Positions 1 through 6,556 of a stretch of DNA of 45,431 nt are shown here, in pieces; positions within the stretch are counted from its first letter, which is position 1; each line of letters starts with the position of its first letter. This DNA is from Colwellia sp. (GTDB taxonomy: Bacteria; Pseudomonadota; Gammaproteobacteria; Enterobacterales; Alteromonadaceae), in the NCBI GenBank assembly GCA_016765685.1, contig JAESPR010000008.1, forward strand, positions 1 to 45,431, written 5' to 3'. The notes beneath the pieces were generated by a model. The model worked only from the letters and a program-made list of their open reading frames with translations. It made no database searches and had not been told where the DNA came from. A program made the translations under genes and the position numbers.

Positions 1-1
1 C

Positions 2-115
2 ATATCTTTAAACCTACTAAAATCAGAAACAGCGCATAAAGTAGGCATTAAAATTAAGCGGCAAATGGCAGGATGGGATAGCGATTACCTACTAAAAATA
101 TTACAAATATTTTAA
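2..115 (+). pseudogene. C-terminal end of an ISAs1-family transposase, cut by the window edge
   Basis: Frame 2 is open from the left edge to a TAA at 113-115 and encodes 37 residues. They include SLNLLKSE, a lysine/arginine-rich stretch, then AGWDSDYLLKIL. ISAs1/H-repeat transposases typically end in this way, with a basic segment followed by a W/D-D-Y-L element close to the stop. The catalytic part would lie to the left of the window, so it cannot be said whether the transposase is intact. It abuts a truncated amino-acid-binding protein gene, which fits an insertion. The family call rests on memory of the C-terminal pattern only. Confidence 0.6.
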
Positions 116-129
116 TGCGATTGCCCTAA
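114..129. repeat. Probable right terminal inverted repeat of the ISAs1-type element
   Basis: TGCGATTGCCCTA follows the transposase stop at once, and ISAs1-family elements commonly end in a TGCG-rich sequence finishing in CCCTG or similar. The matching left end lies outside the window, so neither the boundary nor a target duplication can be confirmed. Confidence 0.4.
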
Positions 130-373
130 TCAGGACAGCACTCCATTGAAAAACTTATCATTAGAGCAACAAATATTCCTTAATTCAGTAAGCGAATTAG
201 CATGGAAGCTTGGTTTGGATTCTCAATGGGGAATTCGGATAGCTTCTACCGTAGGGAGTTATCATACTATCTTTCAAAAAAATTTTGGTAATGAATCAAT
301 TATTCAGTTACCAAGAGGTATGAATGCTCTATGGATAAACGGCGGGCTATTATATTCACCTCCGTTCATATAA
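128..373 (+). pseudogene. C-terminal remnant of an AapJ-like general amino-acid ABC transporter substrate-binding protein
   Basis: The last 75 codons (146-373) encode LGLDSQWGIRI, VGSYHTIFQKNFG and RGMNALWINGGLLYSPPF. This matches the end of AapJ-type periplasmic amino-acid-binding proteins, which run GL..DW..., VGNYGE(I/M)(Y/F)ERN.G and RGLNALW..GG..YAPP. The reading frame stays open leftward through 128 into the insertion-sequence end and stops only at 113, as expected if the IS cut an intact gene. A TTG at 146 could initiate, but about 75 residues is far below the roughly 340 of the family. I therefore call it a broken gene, not a small protein. Its relic next to an amino-acid-processing cluster may be meaningful or chance. 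Confidence 0.65.
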
Positions 374-397
374 TATTTTTTAATTCGCGTATTTCAG

Positions 398-430
398 GCC
401 ACTTCTGTTATAAGTTGTGGCTTTTCTTTT
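398..430 (+). terminator. Rho-independent terminator after the amino-acid-binding protein remnant
   Basis: GCCAC (398-402) pairs with GTGGC (417-421), followed by TTTTCTTTT (422-430). The five-pair stem with a 14-base loop is modest, but the T-tract is good. It would separate the remnant from the biosynthetic cluster. Confidence 0.5.
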
Positions 431-612
431 GTACAAAATTTATTTTTAACTTTGATTTATTTTCTAATTTTATGAGCCACCTACAGATCTAGAGGCGAAC
501 TATTCAAACATAATAGCTGTTTAGTTCTTCTAAATTCAATGTAGAAAGTGTGAATTTCTATTTGCTATGAACTCGCTATCCTTAAACCACTTATTAAAAG
601 TCAGAGGTTATT
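431..612 (+). promoter_or_regulatory. Leader region of the accessory cluster with an imperfect dyad
   Basis: This AT-rich stretch must hold the promoter of the plus-strand cluster, but I cannot place the -35 and -10 elements with confidence. GAACTA at 497-502 and TAGTTC at 522-527 form a dyad separated by 19 bases. It could be an operator for the LysR-type regulator at the far end of the cluster or simply a hairpin. An AGAGG Shine-Dalgarno sits just before the ATG at 613. Confidence 0.25.
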
Positions 613-1515
613 ATGGAACAGGAAAGTAAAGGAAAAATTGAACTTATTATTGCTATGATTTTATCGGGCACTATCGGTGTGTTCGTGCTTGAATCAGGGC
701 AACCTAGTTATAATGCAGTGTTCTTCCGATGTTTATTTGGTGCTATTTGCCTTATCGGTTTTTGTTGGCATAAAGGATATTTAAACTTTAGCCAACTCTC
801 TAAGAAATCATTTGTATTAATACTTGTGGGTGGTGTTGCTATTGTACTTAATTGGGTTTTGCTTTTCGAGTCATATAGTCATGCTTCAATCTCTATCAGT
901 ACAGTCGCATATCATACGCAACCCATGTTTGTTGTTATTTTTGCTGCTTTTTTCTTGGGAGAAAAACTCTTAGCACATAAATTCTTTTGGATTGCATTAG
1001 CATTTTCAGGGGTTATTTTAATTGTTAATCCGACAGATTCAACTGTAAATCAAGAAGGTATGATTTATGGACTTATGTTGGCAATTTCAGCAGCAATTTT
1101 ATATGCAATTGCTACGTTAATCATAAAGCAGTTAAGTGGTATAAAGCCCCATTTTATCGCTGCATTGCAAATATCTTTAGGTGTTTTCCTTTTGTTGCCA
1201 TTTGTTGATATGTCAGCTGTACCCGCGACAGGCAGTCATTGGAATTGGTTAATAGGTCTAGGGGTAATTCATACTTGTATTATGTACATATTGTTGTACT
1301 CATCATTTCAAAAACTTCCCACTTCTTCTATTGCTGTGCTGTCTTATATCTACCCTGTTGTGGCAATTATTTTTGACTACGTGATATATGACCAGAGCCT
1401 TTCGGTCGTGCAGTTTATAGGTATCGCAATGATTATTATCGCAGGGCTAGGAAACAATATGAATATCAATGTTTTTGCACCATTTATTAGGAATAAACGA
1501 CAACCAAGTATTTAA
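613..1515 (+). CDS. EamA/DMT-family inner-membrane transporter
   Basis: This 300-residue, strongly hydrophobic protein has about ten membrane segments and the internal duplication typical of the drug/metabolite transporter superfamily (two EamA domains, about residues 10-140 and 150-285). Recognisable elements are FFRCLFGA in the first repeat, HTQPMFVVIFAAFFLGEKL at the end of the first half and LSYIYPVVAIIFDYVIYDQ in the second. Relatives such as RhtA and YdeD export amino acids or their derivatives. The gene leads a same-strand cluster of amino-acid-modifying enzymes, with only 28 nt to the next gene, so export of the cluster product (or uptake of its substrate) is the natural inference. 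Start ATG 613 has an AGAGG site. The substrate cannot be read from sequence. Confidence 0.85.
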   Translation: MEQESKGKIELIIAMILSGTIGVFVLESGQPSYNAVFFRCLFGAICLIGFCWHKGYLNFSQLSKKSFVLILVGGVAIVLNWVLLFESYSHASISISTVAYHTQPMFVVIFAAFFLGEKLLAHKFFWIALAFSGVILIVNPTDSTVNQEGMIYGLMLAISAAILYAIATLIIKQLSGIKPHFIAALQISLGVFLLLPFVDMSAVPATGSHWNWLIGLGVIHTCIMYILLYSSFQKLPTSSIAVLSYIYPVVAIIFDYVIYDQSLSVVQFIGIAMIIIAGLGNNMNINVFAPFIRNKRQPSI

Positions 1516-1543
1516 ATTTACCTATAAAGTTGAAGGAATAATT

Positions 1544-1963
1544 ATGAAACAAGTAGTTTTAGCAATGACGGAGAGTGATGCACATGTGGTCGGCAATAAA
1601 CTTCTCGAAGTGTTTTTAGATGAATCAGGATTCAGGGTCAATAATAGAGGAGCCTGTACACCACTCAGAGAAGTTTTTATAGAAGCGGCTAAAGAACCAA
1701 CGTTAGCGATTGTTTTATGCTCTCAAAACGGACATGCACGAGAAGATATTGAAGGCTTAAAAGCACTTAAAGCTGAATATAATGTCAATTGTCCCATTGT
1801 CTTAGGTGGAAACCTATCTGTTGGATCAACTAAAGTAGACAACTTACATGAACAGTTTCGATCTGCCGGCGTAGATTTAATCACCAATGAATTTACAGAA
1901 TTAAAAATTGCCTTAGAAGATATGCTGATGTTATCGACAGAGCAGGAGGTGGCTTATGCTTAA
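1544..1963 (+). CDS. glmS: Glutamate mutase (methylaspartate mutase) B12-binding S subunit homologue
   Basis: The protein has 139 residues, the usual size of GlmS/MutS (about 137). It carries the base-off cobalamin-binding signature D-x-H-x-x-G as SDAHVVGNKLL (D12, H14, G17), where the histidine coordinates cobalt. It also has the GGN-x-x-VG segment (LGGNLSVGS) that cradles the nucleotide tail. With GlmE this subunit forms adenosylcobalamin-dependent glutamate mutase, which interconverts L-glutamate and (2S,3S)-3-methylaspartate. An upstream in-frame start at 1469 exists, but ATG 1544 has a good GAAGGA site and gives family length. The last 8 nt overlap the dehydrogenase gene, implying translational coupling. 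Unlike glutamate-fermentation loci, neither methylaspartate ammonia-lyase nor the reactivase GlmL/MutL is adjacent. The symbol follows mutase usage and is not glucosamine synthase. Confidence 0.9.
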   Translation: MKQVVLAMTESDAHVVGNKLLEVFLDESGFRVNNRGACTPLREVFIEAAKEPTLAIVLCSQNGHAREDIEGLKALKAEYNVNCPIVLGGNLSVGSTKVDNLHEQFRSAGVDLITNEFTELKIALEDMLMLSTEQEVAYA

Positions 1964-2969
1964 GCGTATAGCAATTATAGGCGCTTCAGGCGTTGTCGGA
2001 GAGAGAATGTTTCAGTTGTTGAAAGAGCGAAACTTTCAACATGATAGTCTTGAATTATTCGCTTCTGAAAAAGAAGGGCGGTTCTTAGAATATGAGGGCG
2101 AAAAGTTTCCGATACGACCTGTTAGTACCGCAGATTTTTCTAATATTGATGTGGCGTTATTTACGGCTGGAACTGAACCAAGCGTGCAATATTCACAGGT
2201 AGCTGCTGATGCAGGTTGTTTGGTTATCGACAATACCAATGTATTTAGGATGCGAGATGATGTGCCGCTGATCGTGCCACGAGTAAACCTTAATAGTTTA
2301 ACAGGTATACCAAAGAGTAATATTATCGCTAATCCAAATTGCTCGACGATACCTTTTGCAAGAGCAATTCAACAATTAGATCAGCAGTTTAATCTGAAAG
2401 AGGCAGTGGTTAGTACTTACCAGGCTGTTTCTGGCGCAGGCAAGGCTGGAATTGTTGAATTGGAAAATGAAGCCAAAGCAAAGTTAGATGATGTCGATTA
2501 TATTCCTGAAGTTTTTGAGGAGAAAATAGCTTTTAATTTAATTCCTAGAATAGATGAAGATCTGGCTTCTGGCGCTACGATGGAAGAGCAAAAAATGCGT
2601 CAAGAAACAAGAAAAATACTTGATCGCCCAAGCCTTCCCGTTTTTACAACTTGTGTCAGAGTTCCCGTAGCAAACTGTCATTCAGAAGCAATATGTTTAA
2701 CTTTTGAGAATGAGATATCTTTAACTAAGGTAATAGAGGTGTTAGAAACTGTTCCTGAGTTAACGTTGCATTTAGGTAAAGGACGTGAAAGTTACCCTAC
2801 GCCATTAGAAGTTTCGGGCAGTCACAACATGCATATTGGCAGAGTAAGGGTGGATAAAGAATACCCAAATAAACTACAGTTTTGGTTGGTAGCGGATAAT
2901 TTACTCATTGGTGCAGCATTAAATGCCGTACAAATCGCCGAAGGCATGAGATCAGAAGGTTGGATATAA
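1956..2969 (+). CDS. Aspartate-semialdehyde dehydrogenase homologue, probably acting on a methylaspartyl phosphate
   Basis: The 337-residue protein is full length for ASADH. It has the N-terminal NADP-binding GASGVVG (9-15), the catalytic cysteine in NPNCST (C129), Gln156 in YQAVSG, and the EExKM...ET.KI helix. It ends with the R-x-x-x-x-x-x-H pair, R235 and catalytic H242 in CVRVPVANCHSEA. All residues needed for NADP-dependent reduction of a beta-aspartyl phosphate to the semialdehyde are therefore visible. It overlaps the mutase S gene by 8 nt (AGGAGG upstream of ATG 1956) and the kinase gene by 1 nt. Lying between glutamate mutase subunits, it is more likely a pathway-specialised paralogue reducing 3-methylaspartyl-4-phosphate than the housekeeping enzyme. 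That substrate assignment is inference. One visible difference from common ASADHs is VPRVN where VPEVN is usual. Confidence 0.88.
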   Translation: MLKRIAIIGASGVVGERMFQLLKERNFQHDSLELFASEKEGRFLEYEGEKFPIRPVSTADFSNIDVALFTAGTEPSVQYSQVAADAGCLVIDNTNVFRMRDDVPLIVPRVNLNSLTGIPKSNIIANPNCSTIPFARAIQQLDQQFNLKEAVVSTYQAVSGAGKAGIVELENEAKAKLDDVDYIPEVFEEKIAFNLIPRIDEDLASGATMEEQKMRQETRKILDRPSLPVFTTCVRVPVANCHSEAICLTFENEISLTKVIEVLETVPELTLHLGKGRESYPTPLEVSGSHNMHIGRVRVDKEYPNKLQFWLVADNLLIGAALNAVQIAEGMRSEGWI

Positions 2970-4129
2970 TGGGCTCTTATTCTAACATCTTCGATTTTGA
3001 TAAACCGACTTCATTAGTTGAGTTTCGTAAGTATGGAGGATCGTCGTTTTCGCCTCTAGAAAATACTAAACAAATAGCAATAGATATAAGCACAGCGGTA
3101 AAAAATGGGGTTAAGCAAGTCATTTATTGTAGCGCTCCTAGCAATTTGTCAGAATCACTAAAATCCATGGCTTATGAAATAAACCCGCAGTTAAGAAATT
3201 CAGCGGTTGATAGCTTAGTCACTGGTTCAGATGCGGTAGGGAGCTTTTTATTACAACATTCATTACAAAGTCATAACCTTAAAGTAAAAGTGCTCAATGG
3301 TATGAATAATGGAATATTCACCGATAATGTTGTAGGCGGTGCTAATGTTCTTCAAGTTAAAGCAAATGAAATAACCTCGAATTTAGAACATGTTGATGTG
3401 TTAATTATACCGGGTGGTCAAGGCTCAGATCATAAATCAATAACTTGGTTAGGAAAAAACAGTTCAGATCTTTCATGTATATTACAAACGATTGCTACAC
3501 AGCAAGATCATTGTTCAATATATTCTGATGTTGATAGTGTATTTAACGTTGATCCTAATGTTTATAAAGATGCGACTCCTTATCGTGAATTGGACTATGA
3601 CACTGTAATAACAGCCGCCAAACTTGGTGCAAAGGTACTACATTTTAATGCCGTAGCACTAGCCAAAAATAACGGTGTTGAAATTGTATGTAAGCTTAAT
3701 AAAGCCCCTTTTAATGAAGGTACACGCATTGGAAATTATCGTTCTGGCACTATTATTGTTACCGATAAAAAAGCACAACTGATTGTCGTGAACCATAAAA
3801 ATGTAGTGAAAAATGAAAGCATGGCGAAAAATAAAAGTGTCATTCTTGAATTTTTAGCGAGCAACAATATTTTTGCTGTTAGTGATCAAGCAATAGGTAT
3901 ATTAAAAGATAACCAAATCCTTATTCCTATGGCTTATGTTGATTATATTAGTGAACTCAAAGAGAAGTTTCATGATGAAATTCGTTCAGGGCAGTCAATT
4001 ACCGCACTACATGTAGTTTCAGGTGAAAAAGTGATTAACAGCACTTTTATTGAAGAGCATGAAATGGAAGAGCGTGTAGCTGAGCTTTATCAAGAGCACA
4101 TAAAAAAGGAAGTGAGCGAGTATGTTTAA
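2969..4129 (+). CDS. Divergent aspartokinase homologue, candidate methylaspartate kinase
   Basis: This 386-residue protein has the amino-acid kinase fold of aspartokinase followed by a C-terminal ACT-like region (about 270-385). Aligned by eye, KFGGTS is KYGGSS (21-26), the Y-[TS]-DVDGV...DPR nucleotide segment is YSDVDSVFNVDPN, and the ELDYDTVITAAKLGAKVLH helix is clear. The substrate-recognition motifs differ. GERLS, whose Glu contacts the aspartate amino group in E. coli LysC, reads GSDAV. GRGGSD, whose Arg binds the substrate carboxylate, reads GKNSSD. The likely role is ATP-dependent phosphorylation of the beta-carboxylate of an aspartate analogue. ATG 2969 overlaps the preceding stop (TAATG) and has AGAAGG upstream. 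An upstream TTG at 2960 is less likely. The 3' end overlaps glmE by 8 nt. Confidence 0.75.
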   Translation: MGSYSNIFDFDKPTSLVEFRKYGGSSFSPLENTKQIAIDISTAVKNGVKQVIYCSAPSNLSESLKSMAYEINPQLRNSAVDSLVTGSDAVGSFLLQHSLQSHNLKVKVLNGMNNGIFTDNVVGGANVLQVKANEITSNLEHVDVLIIPGGQGSDHKSITWLGKNSSDLSCILQTIATQQDHCSIYSDVDSVFNVDPNVYKDATPYRELDYDTVITAAKLGAKVLHFNAVALAKNNGVEIVCKLNKAPFNEGTRIGNYRSGTIIVTDKKAQLIVVNHKNVVKNESMAKNKSVILEFLASNNIFAVSDQAIGILKDNQILIPMAYVDYISELKEKFHDEIRSGQSITALHVVSGEKVINSTFIEEHEMEERVAELYQEHIKKEVSEYV

Positions 4130-5471
4130 TCATCTAACTTCCTACTGTTTAGAAAATGCAATGGAACCGCCAGAAGCAGGTGAAGTTGTTGATTTTTTAA
4201 GAAGTGCCCCGAACGTTTACGAAAAATTATCTGAAGCTAAAAGTAGCAACAATATGATGCTACAGCCTCGTTGTGGCGTAGGTCGTCATGAAGAAATGCT
4301 TGATATTCATCGTATAATATATAGTCGAAGCAAACCTGATTTATTGTCTTTAACAATTGATGCACATACACGTCTTTTAAGATTTGACAAAGTTGCTAAA
4401 GTTCTAGAGGGTAATCCTGAAAACATCAATGGTTACCCTTTAATTAACCATGGCTGGAAAAAAGCGCGTGAACTGGTTAAAGCATCTAAAGTCCCTATTG
4501 AAGTAAGGCATGGCTCTCCAGATGGTCGTTTATTATTTGAAACATCTATTGCTGCAGGCTTTACCTCATATGAAGGAGGAGGGATCGGTTATAACTTACC
4601 TTATTGTAGAGATGTTAAACTAGAAGATTCAATTCGATATTGGCAGGAAACAGATGCATTGTGTGGAGATCTTGCTAAGCAAGGCATCATCATAGATCGT
4701 GAGTTTTTTGGAACTATGTCTGGTGTGCTAATGCCCCCTTCTATAAGTATTGTCTGTTCATTGTTAGAGGCTTTACTTGCTGCAGAACAAGGAGTGAAAA
4801 GTTTATCACTGGCAATTTGCCAGAGTGGTAATCCTATTCAAGATATCGCAGCACTCAAAGCATTGACCTATTTAGCAGATAAATATTTACCTGAAAACAC
4901 TTCTCATTTTTCAGTCTTTCATGAATTTATGGGCGTTTTTCCGCAAGAAAGACATAATGCTGATGCATTAATAATGCTTGGAAGTTTTGTTGCAAGGCAT
5001 GGCGGAGCCACTAAAATGATCAGTAAAACCCATCAAGAAGCTCTAGGAATTCCAACAGCATATGCTAATGCGGAAGGGATTCTATCCGCTTCTGCAGCTA
5101 GAAGCCCTATTCTTGATTGCTTGTTACCTGATGCTTCAAAGGAAGAAGAGGAACAGGATTTGATCATTAGAGAAGTTGAAAGCCTATTGGAAGCAGCTCT
5201 AGACTCAAATTCAATTATGCAGGGTGTTGTAAATGCTTTTCATAAGGGATTACTAGATATTCCGTTTAGTGCCTCTAGAAGTGCAAAGTCAGGGGTAATT
5301 CCAATGCGGGATGCTAATGGATTCATACGAATTATGGATTTTGGAAATCTAGCTATGTCAAGCCAGATTAGAGCAATACACAAGAATAAATTAGCGAGCA
5401 CAAAGTTATTGAACGGAAGTAAACACGAAACTATTAAGAAAGATATTTTTTATTTTAGTAGCGGCAATTAA
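4122..5471 (+). CDS. glmE: Glutamate mutase (methylaspartate mutase) catalytic E subunit homologue
   Basis: At 449 residues it is slightly shorter than clostridial GlmE (about 480). It keeps the TIM-barrel active site: R50 in LQPRCG, R84 in DAHTRL, R129 in VRHGSPDGR, E151, Y157 and Y161 in EGGGIGYNLPY. R50-R84 (34 apart), R129-E151 (22 apart) and the Tyr spacing match the arginine claw (Arg66, Arg100, Arg149), Glu171, Tyr177 and Tyr181 of Clostridium cochlearium GlmE. GLLxPPSI- and ALLAAEQGVK-type segments also match. With the S subunit it should catalyse B12-dependent carbon-skeleton rearrangement of glutamate to 3-methylaspartate. ATG 4122 overlaps the kinase gene by 8 nt and has an AGGAAG site. 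The stop is 12 nt before the oxygenase gene. Confidence 0.92.
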   Translation: MFNHLTSYCLENAMEPPEAGEVVDFLRSAPNVYEKLSEAKSSNNMMLQPRCGVGRHEEMLDIHRIIYSRSKPDLLSLTIDAHTRLLRFDKVAKVLEGNPENINGYPLINHGWKKARELVKASKVPIEVRHGSPDGRLLFETSIAAGFTSYEGGGIGYNLPYCRDVKLEDSIRYWQETDALCGDLAKQGIIIDREFFGTMSGVLMPPSISIVCSLLEALLAAEQGVKSLSLAICQSGNPIQDIAALKALTYLADKYLPENTSHFSVFHEFMGVFPQERHNADALIMLGSFVARHGGATKMISKTHQEALGIPTAYANAEGILSASAARSPILDCLLPDASKEEEEQDLIIREVESLLEAALDSNSIMQGVVNAFHKGLLDIPFSASRSAKSGVIPMRDANGFIRIMDFGNLAMSSQIRAIHKNKLASTKLLNGSKHETIKKDIFYFSSGN

Positions 5472-5483
5472 GGAGAATAGATT

Positions 5484-6503
5484 ATGAATTTGCATACCAT
5501 TAAAGAAGAGCTTAGTAATGATATTGTTACGTTAACAGATATTACGAAAAGAAAATTAGAAGGTGAATTAAAAAGTGCCGTGTCACCATATAAAGACGCG
5601 GAAATGAATATGTTACAAGGAACAAAGGCACTCTATAATTGTTTGCCACTAGACATTATAAGTTCGATAAAAAGATTTTCCAATGATCCATCAGCACCGG
5701 GATACTTGGTACTTGATAACTTACCTATTGGCGCTGCTCCTGCTACCCCTATTAATGGTAGTGCAGAGAAAAATAGGCAGGATCATGTTTTAGAATCCAT
5801 TGTTTTAGGTTTAGGCTCAATGCTCGGTCAGCCAATAGGTTATAAATGGGAGAAAGATAACCAACTTGTACATCATGTAGTGCCTCAACCTGGAGGCGAG
5901 TACACTCAATCAAATCAGGGAAGTAAAGTTTTTCTTAATTTTCATAATGATATGGTTTACGCTGATGAATTAGTTTATAACCAATTCAACCCTGACTTTT
6001 TGGTTTTATTTTGCATTCGACCAGATGCTCGCCATCAAGCAGAAACTCGTTATGCTAATGCAAAAGAAATCCTAAAACACCTATCTGAAGAAGAAGTTAA
6101 GAGGCTATATGAGCCAAAATTTAGAATGGCATCACCTTCTAATTACTCTCGTTTCCTTTCCGAAAAAGGCATCAAATGGTCAATCTCACAATCAATTTTA
6201 TCTGGTGATATGAAGTTTCCTGAAATAGCTTTAGGCGCGAATGGGGTAAAAGCAGAAAGAGAAGAAGATCAGGCCTTAATTAATAAGTTATACAGTATTT
6301 GTAATCAACCGAGTGTCTATCGGGGAGTCAAGCTAAAATCTGGACAAGCATTATTGGTCAATAACCGAAAAGGGGTGCACGCGAGAACGCAATTTGAACC
6401 ATCTTGTGATGAAAATGATCGCTGGCTCCTTCGAGCTAATATCAGGCAAAATCTTTGGTCTATTAGACACAAAATGGAAGATAGCTTTAGACGTTATTGT
6501 TAA
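5484..6503 (+). CDS. Fe(II)/2-oxoglutarate-dependent amino-acid oxygenase, VioC/AsnO/clavaminate-synthase-like
   Basis: The 339-residue protein matches the TauD/TfdA-related family that hydroxylates free amino acids (VioC arginine, AsnO asparagine, KDO lysine hydroxylases). Visible are the iron triad H154-N-D156 in NFHNDMVYAD and H299 in NNRKGVHAR, plus the 2-oxoglutarate-binding R313 in DRWLLR. R313 lies exactly 14 residues after H299, as in VioC (H316/R330). The first motif is HxD instead of the HxE of VioC. The family usually hydroxylates C3 or C4 of an amino acid, so the substrate here could be 3-methylaspartate, a derived semialdehyde product, or glutamate before rearrangement. I cannot choose between them. 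AAGGAG precedes ATG 5484, and the gene is tightly linked to glmE. Confidence 0.85.
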   Translation: MNLHTIKEELSNDIVTLTDITKRKLEGELKSAVSPYKDAEMNMLQGTKALYNCLPLDIISSIKRFSNDPSAPGYLVLDNLPIGAAPATPINGSAEKNRQDHVLESIVLGLGSMLGQPIGYKWEKDNQLVHHVVPQPGGEYTQSNQGSKVFLNFHNDMVYADELVYNQFNPDFLVLFCIRPDARHQAETRYANAKEILKHLSEEEVKRLYEPKFRMASPSNYSRFLSEKGIKWSISQSILSGDMKFPEIALGANGVKAEREEDQALINKLYSICNQPSVYRGVKLKSGQALLVNNRKGVHARTQFEPSCDENDRWLLRANIRQNLWSIRHKMEDSFRRYC

Positions 6504-6518
6504 ATCACCACCCTGTTG

Positions 6519-6543
6519 GTTGGTTGAGAAAGCCTCAGCCAAC
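6519..6543 (+). other. Intercistronic hairpin between oxygenase and porin genes
   Basis: GTTGGTTGAG (6519-6528) and CTCAGCCAAC (6534-6543) form a complete 10-bp stem, including one G-U pair, around the 5-base loop AAAGC. No T-tract follows, so it is not a normal terminator. It starts 15 nt after the oxygenase stop and ends 13 nt before the porin start. It may set mRNA stability or the enzyme-to-porin expression ratio. Confidence 0.55.
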
Positions 6544-6556
6544 AACATATGAGAAA

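Noticed and set aside
146-373. Stand-alone 75-residue small protein starting at TTG 146
   Set aside because: The sequence matches the C-terminus of AapJ-like binding proteins and the frame continues upstream to the IS end, so it is a truncated remnant.
1956-4129. Ectoine biosynthesis locus (specialised aspartokinase plus ASADH)
   Set aside because: No ectA, ectB or ectC homologue is nearby, and the genes are interleaved with glutamate mutase subunits.
1544-5471. Glutamate fermentation by the methylaspartate pathway
   Set aside because: Methylaspartate ammonia-lyase, citramalate lyase and GlmL are missing, while a kinase, a reductase and an O2-dependent oxygenase are present, which does not suit fermentation.
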